This document shows, piece after piece, positions 1-12,020 of a DNA stretch of 64,000 nucleotides. Source of the DNA: Varanus komodoensis (Eukaryota > Chordata > Lepidosauria > Squamata > Varanidae); the NCBI RefSeq assembly GCF_004798865.1, contig NW_025335568.1:6777669-6841668 (forward strand), in the 5' to 3' direction. Under the pieces are notes generated by a model, which was not told where the DNA came from, did not search any database, and worked only from the letters and a program-made list of their open reading frames with translations. The translations under genes and the position numbers were made by a program. Within the stretch, counting starts at the first letter, position 1. Every line of letters begins with the position of its first letter.

Positions 1-933
1 AATAGGCCCAGTTTGCCTCAGAGTCCCAGGGGCTCTAAAACAAGAAAGAAAGCTGAGTCAGGACAACTGCAGGAAGTTCGGCCTTACCTTCTTCAGAGGT
101 AGAGTTCCATCGCAGCATGTCCATTGCTTGTGAAGCAACCAGTCTCTCTGCTGTGCCACCTATCACTGGAATTAACCTGTCTGGCTTTCACATTTACTGT
201 GTGTTACTCAAAGTGCAACCCCAGTAATGATGGCTTTCCACCTGTGGCAATTTAAAGCACTTACAGTAAAGACAGATGGGTACTCAAGGAACCTGAAATA
301 ATTTTACCTCTCTAAAAGGTCTCCAGGATTGGCTGGGCTGGCCAGACAGATCCCAGAGTTTCGCACTCATCACAGTGGGCTCCCCGGTAATGTCTCTGAG
401 CAGGTAGGTCCTGCAAATGATCTCTGATTACAGTAATTTCTCCCAAGCACATTAAGGATTCTGGAATAATTTTAGGGATAAGGAGGGGGAAGGCACTTGA
501 TAGAATACAGGAAAATAAGAGGAGGACAGGGGGAGATAAGATTATGAGCTTCATCTCCAGGTCAAAGACATTTGCTTTTTAATTGCTTTGCAGTTGTCCT
601 CCTTGCTTTTGCTTGGTTAAAGATCACACAGCAAAGCTCTCGGAGAATTAACTTCGTGCTAGGGACAGCCTCTGCGGCAAGGAGGAGGGAAACGGCTTCT
701 CCATACACCCAGCGTGCTAAGGGACGGAACGGGCTGTACCTTGCGGAGCACAGAGAAGGTACACACAGGCTTCCCCTGGTGTGAGGCCCCCATACTTCAG
801 GCTATCTCAGAAAAAGGGGGGCACAGAATGAGTCTTTTGTATCGGACGTTATGTGCGCAGTTGAAGAATGTCAACTTGATCCTTGTTTTTGTCGCTATTT
901 TTAGATGCGGTGTGCCGTGCGTTGTTGTTATGG
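1..933. other. Non-coding stretch, no recognised element
   Basis: No frame in this interval resembles a known protein, and no repeat family is recognised before the LINE tail near position 934. Short open frames on both strands overlap each other and lack any domain signature. The base composition is ordinary. Confidence 0.5.
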
Positions 934-1035
934 TTTTTGTTCTTAGTTTTTTTGTTTTTTGTAAGCTGTCCAGAGACATTCTTAGTAATGGGATGGCATA
1001 GAAAAAATTTAAATAAACAAACAAATTAATTAATG
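934..1035 (+). mobile_element. L2-like LINE, extreme 3' end
   Basis: This fragment ends in the family's diagnostic terminus: GTAAGCTGTCC, a short spacer, GGGATGGCATA, then an A-rich AAATAAAC-type tail. The arms GCTGTCC (965-971) and GGATGGC (991-997) can pair with two G-U wobbles, matching the terminal stem-loop of better copies at 15189-15216 and 34232-34262. It is 5'-truncated, as usual for LINEs, and carries no coding sequence. Confidence 0.6.
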
Positions 1036-1144
1036 TCCCCTGCTTATCCACCAAATTAAGGAGGTCCAATGGCACGGATATCTAAATCTAGGTAATTTTA
1101 GATTCTGGATTCAGCTCCCTTACCGTGAAGGAGACAAGGGGTGT

Positions 1145-1390
1145 TATTTATTTATTTATTTATTTATCGATTTATATCCTTCCTTTTTCCTACAAAGGGC
1201 TCAAGGCAGCTTACACCATTCTCCTCCTCCATCTTATCCCCACAACAACAACCCTGTGAGGTAGGTTGGGCTGAGAGTCTGCGACTGGCCCAAAGTCACC
1301 CAGTTGGCTCCATGGCTGAACGGGGACTAGAACCCAGATTGCCTGATCCCCAGTCCCATGTTCTTAACCACCACACCACACTGGCTCTCT
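1145..1390 (-). mobile_element. MIR-like tRNA-derived SINE, near full length
   Basis: Read on the minus strand it begins with a tRNA-like head (GCCAGTGTGGTGTGGTGGTT, a pol III A-box-like start) and has a degenerate B box near GGGTTCTAGTCC. The body contains TGGGCCAGTC and CCTCACAGGGTTGTTGTTGT. It ends in GTAAGCTGCCTTGAG, a gap, then GGATATAAAT and an AAAT tail. The order tRNA head, body, LINE-like tail is that of MIR/CORE-type SINEs. Other copies lie at 10498, 21722, 30508, 38992 and 62262. An open frame across it on the plus strand is chance. Confidence 0.75.
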
Positions 1391-2421
1391 GTTTAGATGA
1401 ACTGGGGTATTCTTTCAATGGGGAACACACAGTTAGCATTTTTCTCTACTCCCACTCCTTCCTAAACTCTCAGAGCAGCAACCAAACAATCATTGCCCAC
1501 CTTGATGTTACAGGAATGATCCGAACAGGTACATTTTCCTATTTCCAAAGATCTGACCAAAGGAGATGGCTTCCACTGCCCTGATGCTAACACATCTTGA
1601 GAATGGCACCATTGTATTGTGGAGGATGATAGATCTTTTGAAGAAACAGTAATACATTGAGCTTCTGCACATACCCAGCCACCTGCCCTGAGACTCTGTG
1701 TGGAAATGTGGACACAAGAAGCAGCTCCACCCTGGCCTCCAGATTGCTGCAACATTCCCCAGATGGTCTTCTGAAGGACCCATGGGTTTGAAGGTACACT
1801 CCTAGGAAGATCTACAGCTCCAGTGAATGAATGAATGAATGAATGAATGAATGAATGAATGAATTGGGTCTGTGTAGCATCATAGAACAAAGAATAAGAG
1901 TTCTCTGGAAGCTCAGGAGAAAGGGAAGGTCTATTCTTCAAAAGTGTGTGTGTGGGTGTGTGGGAGGGGGACTATGAAGCATCTGGGTGAGAAGATGCTT
2001 GTGTAAATCAGCAAAATGGATATTCATTGAAGGGCATCAAATTCTGCTTTGAAGCTTCTTCTGACTCCTGCCTGTGTCAGGTTTGCAAGCTTCATTTTTC
2101 CCCTTTTCTCTTGCTTTTTAATCCTTGCTTATTTTACTGCACATTTTCCCAGTTGCACGCAGCAATTGTGTGCATTTGTAAATATATTTCTTCTCTTGTT
2201 CATAAAACAAGTTTGTTGGCCTGCTTCAAAAGAATGCATTTTGATACATGGTTTGGGTTCTCTGAATCTGTTACGATGTACTCCTCCACACCCCACCCCT
2301 CTGATCCTGCTGTTTTGGAAATAACAGTCCTTTATCTGGAAAGGGGCTAGCCATTTTGGTCTTGGAGAAGAAAAACCAAAAAAAAAAAAAAAAAAGAGCA
2401 AAAATGTGTTACTAGGGCACA
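1391..2421. other. Unassigned non-coding stretch
   Basis: Apart from the TGAA microsatellite and an A-run near 2379-2396 there is nothing recognisable. The frames of 91-159 codons here overlap in several registers and have no family signature. Confidence 0.45.
1824..1864 (+). repeat. (TGAA)n microsatellite
   Basis: About ten uninterrupted copies of TGAA are visible. On the opposite strand the array reads as a repetitive HSFI peptide, which is why a long minus-strand frame crosses it. Confidence 0.95.
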
Positions 2422-2429
2422 TCCTAGGC

Positions 2430-3426
2430 CAGAAGGTCAGCAACCTTTAACACTCAAAGAGCCATTTGGACCCATTTCCCACAGAAAACACCGGGAGCTG
2501 CAAAACCCTTTTGACATCTAAAATGCAGATAACACTGCATATATTGTTTTTTACCTTTATGCTATGTATAAAAAACTATAGTGTGTTGCATTTATGAAAT
2601 CAATGAACTGCTACAGAGAAAACAAATTTTTATTTCTGCATGCAACAAAAACTTTTTGAACTCTGAAAAAAAAAGACGCTGGGTTGAAGGTTACTTTCAA
2701 ATAAAATATTCAGTGTCTGTTTGAGTCCTTCTCATATTTATGAAATAAAAAACCAAAAAATTATCCACCTGCAGCAAACCAAAAATGCCCTCTGCTTCTG
2801 TGTGCCCTCATCCTTTTATCACGTGTCCTGGAGGGTGCAGTCGGCTGCCAACCTGAATAAAAAAAGGACTAATTGATACTTTCATACAGTAAGCAGAGTT
2901 TCTGCAATACACCAAATATAAATAATAGTCTGGTGAAATATTGATCAAACATCCCTCTCCCAATGTGATAATGTTGCTGGAATTTTTATAAGAATCTTCT
3001 TAAAACAAGGAAATAGATCTATATTCTTCATTATGATTTAGCTGCAGCTCTTGTTCAGTCACTAAAAACTGTTATTTTTAATCTTACATTATAAACTAGT
3101 AGGAATCTTTCCATGTATTTTGAATAGGAGAACAACTTCCTGCAGAATCAAAGTCAATGCTAAAGGACTGCGTGCATTAAACAGCAACCCCATAAGTCTG
3201 TCAGCAGTAAAAGCAAATGAATCTACCCACATACCATTAAACGCTCGGTTTTCTTCAGAAACTTTTCTTCAATTTATCCATGGTTGGTCTACGCGGGGAG
3301 GGGCTCAATAAATCAGTGTGGGTCACAGATCCACAGCTGTGCCGGCGTGTGTTTTGAGTGATGGAGCCGCAGCAGAGGGATTCAAGAGCCACGTGTGGCT
3401 CCGGAGCCGCGGGTTGCCGACCCCTG
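2430..3426. mobile_element. Non-autonomous hAT-type DNA transposon (997 bp)
   Basis: The left end reads CAGAAGGTCAGCAACC and the right end, reverse-complemented, reads CAGGGGTCGGCAACC; these are imperfect terminal inverted repeats of the hAT CAG-GGTCGGCAACC type. Each end is followed inward by AGAGCCA-type subterminal sequence. The element is flanked by TCCTAGGC (2422-2429) and TCCTAGGA (3427-3434), a 7-of-8 match to the 8-bp target duplication expected of hAT elements. No transposase with a recognisable domain is visible; the longest internal frame has 63 codons and matches nothing I know. I infer a deletion derivative mobilised in trans. Confidence 0.85.
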
Positions 3427-3434
3427 TCCTAGGA

Positions 3435-4548
3435 GGAGGTGAGGGGTTCCTACATACAAATGTCTGGCCAGCCACTGTGCTCCAATTGCCTCAATTGTTT
3501 GATGTTAACATTTGCAAATTTCCTCAAGACTTAAAGCTGAGAAACCCCAAACCCCAAATTTTATATAAGCAGCTGTGCTTACATGAGTCTTCTGCCATCT
3601 TAGTTTGAGACAGTGCCCAGCATTGTCCTGGATATCTTTCTTACCTGGACCTATGAGATCCAGGAATACGCAAATCATGACAGGACAACTGTCATCAATT
3701 CCTCACATCAAGAATGAAACGGGGCATTATTTTTTACTTTTTTCCCTTGATGACTACACACTTACACATCTACTTTTCCCCCATTTGATGAGCAACCTCA
3801 GAAGAATCGAACTTGTTCTGCTTTTTTCCTTTGTTTTTCACCCAGTCCCAAGAAAAAGCATACAAACTGCCCAAACCTACCAGAGAAGATCACTTCCATT
3901 CAGTGGGGACCCTTCAATTTTTGGTTCAGAAGGGCAATATCTCATCTGTCCTCTTCAATTCCAGCTCAGATGAGCTCCCCACCAATTCACAAGTCTGCAG
4001 ATACAGAGATGCAAATCTTTTCATTATCTCCTCTTTCCCCTCAAGAAGCTCATGCACCAATTATCCTCTTTCTTCCACTTTTCCCATTATTCCTCCCTAC
4101 TCCAAAAATGCTTGACTTTGGAAGTCACACATGCATTTCTAGACATCCTGTTGTATCTAGCTCCAGTTTTTACTTTAAATGCCTGCCATCTTTAGCCTTC
4201 TCAGTATTAATGCAGGTCTTTAATTCCTTGACGATGTGTAAACTTCTAATTTTCTGATGTATGGTAAAATCAAGAGTACTCTTCAAGGACCTTGTGGTTG
4301 ACTCCACCTCAGATAGTTCCAACTAAATTCTTGAAGTTCTATGCCTAAATATTCCTCAGGTATGTGCTTAATTTATATGTAAGTCACATATTTTTCCATG
4401 CAAATTAATGCATGCTCCATAAATCATCACAGGTTGGAATTCTGATGTCAGATTACTTTCAGGACCATGCTGAGTTCCAGGAAATGCAAGCTGGAGACTT
4501 TCTGGTCAACAATGACCTAAAGAATTACTCATAAAGCAGTGAATATGT
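3435..4548. other. Non-coding stretch, no recognised element
   Basis: Open frames of 95-122 codons overlap each other in three registers and are rich in S, P, F and L, typical of chance frames in pyrimidine-rich DNA. No repeat family was recognised. Confidence 0.4.
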
Positions 4549-4770
4549 AAGATCATAAGAAAAGCCATGCTGGATCAGACCAATAGTTCATCAGGTCCAG
4601 CACTCCATTTCTACAGTGGCAAATCAGCTGCCCACAGCATCCCTCAGTCAGGATGGGTGCAAGACCTCCACCTGCCCAAGCTCCTCCACAGGTCACTCTG
4701 TGCAGGCATGCCTCCTCTGGTGACACAGGCAGCACACAGCCAGCAAGGGAAAGTGTGGTGAGCAGCTATC
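4549..4770 (-). mobile_element. CR1-type LINE 3' end (KFMED subfamily)
   Basis: On the minus strand the sequence reads towards ACTATTGGTCTGATCCAGCA and ends TTTTCTTATGATC, the well-known tail of an abundant squamate CR1-type LINE. The internal segment CTTGCACCCATCCTGA is shared with the copy at 38695-39265, confirming a common subfamily. No coding region remains except the distal 3' untranslated part. Confidence 0.6.
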
Positions 4771-5107
4771 CACCATCATTGGAAAGGCAAGTGCGATCCC
4801 AGCCCAGACAGAACAGATACGCCAAGCAAATAGGCAGATGTGCGGAACAAAATCCAATTGGCTTTTCAGTGCCAATGGGCAAAATTGGAACACAGAGGAC
4901 AACTGAACCCTGTGAGATGCACCTGGAGCAGGGTGTAGAATCTGCAGCCCAGAGCCTAATCCAACTTGCAAGGTTCCCAATTCCAGCCCACGGAGCCTCC
5001 AGAGGTACAGCTGGGGAAAAGGAATGGGAATATCAGAGAGAATCACAGGAAGGAGATTGGCAGTTCTCCTTCAGCCAGTTCAGCCAGTTCTGAGATCTTC
5101 GCCTTCG

Positions 5108-5108
<1 letters not shown>
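4771..5108. other. Non-coding stretch
   Basis: Nothing recognised. A 146-codon plus-strand frame begins in the preceding LINE tail and has no family resemblance. Confidence 0.4.
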
Positions 5109-5159
<51 letters not shown>

Positions 5160-5160
5160 T
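5109..5160 (+). repeat. (ATT)n microsatellite
   Basis: About seventeen perfect ATT units are present, giving a poly-leucine run in one chance plus-strand frame. Confidence 0.95.
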
Positions 5161-5811
5161 AATGTATTAACATTATGTTATGCAACTGTTATTCCCAGTG
5201 CAGGCCAGGTTCTTGGAGATGGCATGATGCATGAAGTCATGGACTTGGCCAGTGCTGGGAAGAGGACACGTTAAGTTCCTTCCCTTTGCTTCTCTCAGCA
5301 AGGAGAACCACCACAAGGGAGTGTGAGTGGCCAGGGTGGTGATGACACTGCTCTGGCTGCAGGGGAAGCAGTGGGGGGGGGGGTCCAATTATGATCCCCA
5401 TCACGAAATGGTTCTGCACTGCTGACTTACAGGAAATGAGGTTATCCTCAGACAGCCAATTGGCCCCTCTGTTTAGTCACTGTCTGCAGCAGCCATCCCA
5501 AACCTGGTGACCTCCACACGATCTGGACCGCAGCTTCCATTATCCTTGGCCGTTAGCAGTGATGTCTAGGGCTGATCGAGGTGGGGAGTGAAACATACAG
5601 AACCCACCAGGTTTGAGAAGAAATAAGACTGTTGGGAAGTCCCTTGGGTCAAGGCAACCCAAACCTGCTTTCAGAGTAAGTTGAACTTGCCCTCTGGGAA
5701 GCTACTATGGCTCTTGATTCACTCCCATTCAGTATTGTGCTCTTTCCAGAACAATTTAGAGCTCCAATTTATTTATTATTGTATTTATTTATCTCCACTG
5801 CCCCATGACCT
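5161..5811. other. Non-coding stretch
   Basis: Nothing recognised beyond an uninterrupted G run near 5371-5381 and AT-rich sequence near 5770-5790. Confidence 0.4.
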
Positions 5812-5823
5812 GAAGTTTTCCAT

Positions 5824-5954
5824 TGTTGTTGTTAGTCGCGAAGTCGTGTCCGACCCATTGCGACCCCATGGACAACATTCCTCCAGGCCTTCCTGTCCCC
5901 CACCATTCCCCGGAGTCCACCCAAGCTCACACCAACTGCTTCCATTTTTTTATG
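5824..5954 (-). mobile_element. Bov-B (RTE) LINE 3' tail with target-site duplication
   Basis: On the minus strand this is the terminal part of Bov-B: it contains ATGGGGTCGCAATGGGTCGG, then ACACGACT, and ends in (AAC)n. Only about 130 bp remain, an extreme 5' truncation. It is bounded by a perfect 12-bp direct repeat, GAAGTTTTCCAT, at 5812-5823 and 5955-5966, as expected for target-primed reverse transcription. A SINE using the Bov-B tail is an alternative, but no tRNA-like head is present. Confidence 0.85.
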
Positions 5955-5966
5955 GAAGTTTTCCAT

Positions 5967-7453
5967 ATCTCACTACATAACCAAAATTTCGAGCTCTATT
6001 GCCGTTTACAGTAAAATTAGTTTTCCCATAATTCTATTGTCTGATGACAAGTATGGCTTTCAGTTAACCAGTATTTTATCTGGGAACACTAAACTTTCAT
6101 CTCTGAGACTATAGCTTAAGTGCATATGTGTGTGTGCACTTACATAAACAAACCAGTCCTTTGATGGAAAACCCTGAAAATGGAAAACAAGCCCATTCAT
6201 CATGAAATCAATCCATGCACACCAAAAGTACATTAGAAGAAATGGGACTTTCTCTTTCAATTCTGTGCTGAAAACTGTACTCAATTTTGCAGTTTTATTC
6301 ATTACTTTTTGTTTCTTACTTTGCTCCAAAGGTTGGTCAATGTCCAGCAGTCATGTATTGTGTGAACTGTTTGCCAGTTGTAGCTCTGGTAAATATTTTC
6401 AACCTCCAAGGTCGGTTCTTGTGGTTTTCCACAAATACTGGCATAACTGTGGGCTGGTTCCCTTAATTAGTGTTCCAGTGTTCTCTCTTTGCGTGATAGC
6501 TACGGTTACTGCATGCTAGAGGTGCTGGGCTTTTCTTCCCAAAGAGCACATTCAGTTTTGGAAAATTCCTGGGGACAAGATTCCAGTGGTGACCCGAGCA
6601 AAAGTCAAAAGGTACTGGACCAAAATACCCCCAAACTGACTGAGATTTTCATTTTTCAATGGCTGACTTCATGCCATCCTAGTTTTCATTCTGAGCTTTT
6701 CTTTTTCTACCCAGAAATGTGAAAATGTTCGCATTTTTCAAAATGTGCACATTTTAGAGCCGTTTTTAAAAATTCAGATATGATGGTTTCATGATTTTGT
6801 GCCTTTTCCCCTCATTTTTAAAGGTGGAAATCTCTCTCCTAAGGCTTATTTTCTGGAAAGAGAAACACCAAAGTAAATCTTGCTGCAAGCTTTTGCATTC
6901 TGTCTCACATCCCTTTGGCATGGATTATGCCACTGGATTGTAGCCCCCCTGAATACCCCCTTATGGAATTTGATCCTTGGACTGAACGAGAAATAAAGCA
7001 TGTTTATGCATATTTTTCACTGCACATTGTGCATTTTCAATTTAGTTTTGTTTTGTTTCCCTGAAGGGCATGTCATATGCTTGGAAATATATAGCTTAAT
7101 ATACAGACTCCACAAACTTCTTATCCTACCCTTGTAAGAAGACAAGTGAGGCTTCAACAAAATGTTACAGGGGCAAGGGAGGTGGAGGAGGCATTTCCCC
7201 TGCCTATTTTTCCAGATGGAGTATATTTAATAATATTTTGCTATACAAGCTCCAGTGCTTGGGAGTCATGAACTTTGGATATACATGGGTGAATACGTTC
7301 AGGGGAGAGTTGAATAGTAATTGGGAACTGACCCAACCATTCACAAGTCCTCACGTGATCTGTTCTATTGTACACATGAAAAGAGTGTTCTCGATTGTAA
7401 AGAAGAAAATCAGAGTATATTATGGTATCAATTTACCAGAAGAATGAATAAAA
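5967..7453. other. Unassigned non-coding stretch
   Basis: No exon-like or transposon signature. A short T- and A-rich part near 6700-6790 has TGCACATTTT-type words resembling the unclassified repeat at 29885 and 47640, but too short to assign. Confidence 0.4.
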
Positions 7454-7512
7454 GAGGAAGAAGGAAGGAAGGAGGGAGGGAGGGAGGGAGGATGGGAGGA
7501 AGGGAGGGAGGA
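7454..7512 (+). repeat. (GGAA/GGGA)n purine tract
   Basis: An all-purine plus-strand run of GGAA then GGGA units is interrupted by only a single T. The run crosses three overlapping short frames that are therefore chance. Confidence 0.9.
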
Positions 7513-8584
7513 ACTGAATTCACCAGTTTGTCTGAGGGCATCTTTGCCTATGCATAGATAAGTTCTATGATTAATTATTTTGTTTATCTTCATCTTCAGG
7601 GTTTTATTGTTGTGTGCCAATGAAAAATCCCTCTTTCCTTCTTCATGCTGTATGAATCTATTTTCCTGCCACCACAAATGTTCCAGTGGTTCATGCAGCA
7701 TCTTTTATTTTCTGCCACCTCTTCAGAGACCAAATATGCAATATTCATTATAATGAAACGATATAACATTATATTACTGGCCCTTCACTGATACATTCTG
7801 CACACATGGTCATGATCTGAAGGTACTGTTTATCATATCTGAATGGAGGAACAGCTCCCACACAGATTTTCCAAACACCGTGATAGGAAACACCTTCTTG
7901 GTGCAGTTGGGTTCTTTTTAAGCTGAAGAAATATTCCAGTGGCTACTGAGTTCCTTCCTCAATATTGTTGAATTAGAAATGGTCCTCATCATTGCAAGCG
8001 ATCCCCAAAGTCATGTTTCCTTCATTTTTAGCACATTTTTATGAGTGTCACGATGCATGTGGGAAAATAAACACACTAGAAATTTAGATCTCCTGCTCTT
8101 TAACTAAATCAGAGTTACAACAAAGCACACACTTGTGGGAAATTCTTCTACCTTCCAGGAATAGATTTGGACTGTTAAAGGGATAGAACTGTTTATAATT
8201 CACCGTGGTAGTAAAAAGTTGGTTTTGGTTTTTATGATTACTAATATGTAGTAATGATGCTGGATGGTATCTGGGTCCAGAATGTTACTTAAGAGGCTTA
8301 GGCTGGGATGCCATTGCAAGAAGGCTGCACATGTCCAGCTAATAGGGCTGATTTTCAAATCAGTGACAGTTGCAGTGCAGGCATGTCCAGTGTTCAACAG
8401 ACTGGAGGGCAAGGGAAGCCAATTGCCATGAAATTGCCATGAAATGCACACTAACGCACATGTACATTATTAAACCTACCCTGGTCATCTAGGGCAATTC
8501 CATTACATTTTTTAATCACCCCATGGTATGCAGTCCATAGGTAATAGCAAAACCCCACACCACATAAGATTAAGTACTTGTAAC
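7513..8584. other. Non-coding stretch, no recognised element
   Basis: No family, repeat or conserved coding sequence was recognised. Confidence 0.4.
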
Positions 8585-8915
8585 CCATAGGATGTGTTCA
8601 GACAAAATGACAACCCACATGCAAGGGTGGAATATAGCTTGAGGGTGAGTTGTTGTTGCACTATAGGTTGTTGTGCTGAAACAGGGGTTACCATGTTGTT
8701 GGAACCTAGCCTCACTACTGTTCCAGTTGTTGGTTAAGCAGAACAACCCACAGCTCAGATCCCAACAAATTCTTCTCATGGGCTGTTCAAGGTTAACCAA
8801 CCATGGCTTGCTAGTGCAGCTGGGTTAAGATAACGGTGCTTCAGTGACAACCCACATTCAGCCCATTTACAACCCTGGATTGTGGATGACCATGCTGCCT
8901 GAATCCACTTACAGA
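8585..8915. mobile_element. Candidate MITE-like DNA element
   Basis: The left part has TTCAGACAAAATGACAACCC and the right part, reverse-complemented, has TTCAGGCAGCATGGTCATCC, an imperfect inverted match. The internal words GACAACCCACATGCA and GACAACCCACATTCA recur in direct orientation. Wording of the type CAACCCACAT with CCATGGTT resembles non-autonomous DNA transposons common in squamates. No clean target duplication was found, so ends are approximate. Confidence 0.35.
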
Positions 8916-9829
8916 GTGCTTATGCTGGTTTGGTGAAGGCAGACACTCCAAAACTCTGGTAACAGCAGAAAAAGCTGCAGGGGGGAACAGCAAAAAGCAT
9001 TCAAGGGACATCCTTTCGCTTATTATCGCACAGATGCAACAGAACCTTGATAGTCTCCGACAGTGGAGGCACACAGTCCAAGACCATCCTGTATCTCCTT
9101 GTCTTCAACAAGCATCTCTCTCTTGAATGCAGACCTGTGGGACACCAAGTCATTTTCATCATGTTCTTATCCCAAATGACCCCTTCTTATCTAGATGCCT
9201 GCTTTACTTCACCAAACCAGGAAAGTAGATTTTGGAATGCATGGGATTTGCTTGCTAAAATCTATTTGATTTGTCTCTTGGCAGACACAAGAATCCCTCA
9301 GACATGTACATGCAAGTATGTAGCCAGTGCGTGCGCACACAGACACAAAGACTAGAGCCCCTTATTTTCCCATTCATTGTAAAAACACTCATTTCCAAAT
9401 ATAATCAAAAGTTGCAGGTCACCCTGCCACATACTGGGGATTCCACCTCAAAAACAGTCAGAATTTCCAGTGCCTGAAGCATGGCCAAGTTACATTTTAG
9501 CCTTCCAAAATTACTATGACAAAAAGAGTTTTGTATTCAAACCAGCTGAGTTATTTTATGATAAAGAGGAAGGATGAAAGCCAAACCTGTTTATTCAGTT
9601 TATCCCCAGTTAGCTTTGTAATTGCCAAACAGGGCATGATTTTCTATAGCTGAAAACCTTGATTCCATAGAAAAACACCTAGGATGACAGAAGTCACTTG
9701 GATTCAGTCATCAAACTGTCAACTTAGAAAATCCCATTCCCTTCTTTTTTTCTGTTTTATTTTTGGGGGGTATGTTTGCTTTAAACTGAAAATGTCTTTT
9801 TGGTTAAGTTATGCACGATTGAGTGGGAT
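8916..9829. other. Non-coding stretch
   Basis: Nothing recognised. Confidence 0.4.
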
Positions 9830-9925
9830 GATGTAAACTGGCGACCTGCAACAGCAAGGGGTTGAACATGATGACCTTCTTGGCCCCTTCCAGTTCTGTG
9901 ATTCTGTGAGGATTCCATGATTCTT
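9830..9925 (+). mobile_element. CR1 LINE 3' terminus
   Basis: The sequence CAAGGGGTTGAACATGATGA, followed by GGCCCCTTCCAG and then repeated ATTCTRTGA-type octamers ending at CCATGATTCT, is the classic CR1 3' end with its short tandem tail. Only the last 100 bp or so are present. Confidence 0.8.
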
Positions 9926-10497
9926 TAAATTGCCTTGGGAATTCAAGAGGGTACTGTCTTTTCTATACAGTTTACCTTCCTGATCATTCTAAAGGGGGAC
10001 CATACTAATTAGTGCAATCACCCAGAAGAGGAGGAGGAAGGGGCACAAGCACAAGAGGTGGATCCAAGGGGATCATGGGAGGCAGAAGACTCCTTTGAAG
10101 TCCCAACAGCCAGTAATTCATACTAGACAAAGGGGAAACTGAGGAACATGGACTTTAAGAACATGAGTGGAAATCAGGTGGTGGGGATTCATACAGGTAT
10201 GCAAGAGGACTCTTCTGCACCCACAGCATCCTGTTCCAGCAATGACTTTCATTGCACATGGATTCAAATAAGAGTTAAGTGTACAGCAGGCACAAACAAC
10301 ATTCACCCAGCCAGAATAAATCTCCTTTGGATCCTCTTCTCCCTCTTCAGGACCATTCGTCTTGCACCAATGATCACGTGTCTTTAAGTTTAGTGCAAAA
10401 TGGGAGGAGGTGTTGGGAAAGACCCACAGATCAGCATCAACATTTCAGAAAACAATGCTTGGAACTCAGCCAGACAATTCGACACGATGCATGCCAG
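9926..10497. other. Non-coding stretch
   Basis: Nothing recognised. Confidence 0.4.
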
Positions 10498-10680
10498 TTG
10501 GCTCAGCCATGGAGCCAACTGGGTGACTCTGGGCCAGTCACAGACTCTCAGCCCAACCTTCCTCACAGGGTTGTTGTTGTGGGGATAAGATGGCAGAGGA
10601 GATGTAAGCTGCCTTGAGCCCTTTGTAGGAAAAAGGCAGGATATAAATCGAAAAATAAAAATAAAAAACAAATAAATAGA
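10498..10680 (+). mobile_element. MIR-like SINE, 5'-truncated
   Basis: The tRNA head is missing; the copy begins near GGCTCAGCCATGGAGCC and continues through GGGCCAGTCACAGACTCTC, CACAGGGTTGTTGTTGTGGG and GTAAGCTGCCTTGAGCCC to an AAATAAA-rich tail. In the tail TGCCTT and AAGGCA form a perfect 6-bp stem. Confidence 0.8.
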
Positions 10681-11512
10681 AGAATGGGAATGGCCTGCGT
10701 GGGAAGATATAGCCTCTTGAAAAATCAGAACCTCAATGTAGTCCACAACGGGACAGAGATCCAAGCTTCTAGTGTTGCCCTTACCCTGATTCCATAAGCT
10801 GCAAAGCAGATTTTAAAAGATGCTTAGCTCTGACCACATTGAGGATAAAATTGGTGTCTGTACAAGAGGCCATAATGGACTTTCCTGCTAGAATATACAA
10901 AATCCAAAGCGGAGTCTGATGAAGACATAGCACAGAGCACTGGCTGAAAAGAACACGCAGCTCCCTCAGTTAGGAGAATGAATGATATACAAGACAAACT
11001 GTCCAGAGAACTTGTTTGCAATATCACAAACATCAAAGGAATGTGCAGCTGTGGAGAAATCTCTAATACTAAAGCATCGGGTCTAATTCCGTGAGTGCTG
11101 ACACCACACCGGCTTTCTAAAGTAATTGCTTGGCATGCACTTTTTATGTCCTTAGACTCTGTAAAATATGGCAGTCTTTACAGGAAAATAAACCATACGC
11201 CTAGAAGGGAGAAATGAGAGAGCTACCCTACTGAAGCACGACTCTCCCTGCCTGCAGAGACCTGCCATTAAGAATCACTCTTTCCAGCCTGCCTGTATCC
11301 TCATTCCTGGCCAAGCTAAAATGCACAGGAATGTTGGGGAGCTGGTCTGGAATATCACATAAACAGACGGGCAAATGTGTGAGCAGAGAAAGATCTCATT
11401 CCGCAAGGAGGTGGTGCCCCTCTGTTTGTTCTGCATGCGGAGGAGCTTTGCAGAGTGTTCCTGGATGCATCTCATGGGGTGGATGCCAAATGAAGGGCCA
11501 GTGAGAGAATAC
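10681..11512. other. Non-coding stretch
   Basis: No recognisable feature; only short chance frames. Confidence 0.4.
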
Positions 11513-12020
11513 ATAGAAACAGAAACAGAGCGAGTCAGAAGGGGTCTCCTGGGTCATCTAGTCTGACCCCCGGCTCCAGCTGGTTCCACTCATGACATGC
11601 CCTCCATGTGCATGTCCAGCCTGTCCTTGAACACCCTCACCAATGGAGCTTCAAGCACCTCCCATGGAAGCCCATCCCATACCCTAGGGGACCTAACCAT
11701 CAGGAAGTACTTCCTGGCATCCACCCTAAATCTTGGTTCCCTGAGCTTGGCTCCATTGGAACCCATCCTGCCCTCCCCTGCAGGGAAAAGATCATGACCC
11801 ACCTCTGCATGGCACTCCCTTGCATACCTGTATGTCGCCAACAGGTCCTCTCTGAGTCTCCTTCTCTCAAGGCTAAAAAGACCCAGCTCACTCAGCCTCT
11901 CTTCATATGACTTTTCCCTGCAAACCAGCCACCATCTTAGTGGCCCTGCGCTGCACTGATTCCAACTTTTCTATATCCCTCTTGTAATGAGGGGCCCAGC
12001 ATTGAACATGATACTCCAGC
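11513..12020 (-). mobile_element. CR1 LINE, 3' end with end of ORF2
   Basis: The minus strand encodes the C-terminal end of CR1 ORF2: a frame with MATYRYARECHAEVGHDLFP, then GNGAKL-like and FRVDARKYFL motifs, W-GLPWEV and VFKDRLDMHM before the stop. Upstream, in other frames, the [15 protein letters not shown] region and the FWAPHY region can be traced. It ends at 11513 in CTGTTTCTAT, the subfamily's tail. The element is 5'-truncated and frameshifted. Its 3' end forms an inverted repeat with the fragment at 12146-12253. Confidence 0.9.

Noticed and set aside
1141-1584. 147-codon frame as a possible gene
   Set aside because: Its first half is the antisense reading of a MIR-like SINE, repeated almost word for word at 30508 and 62262.
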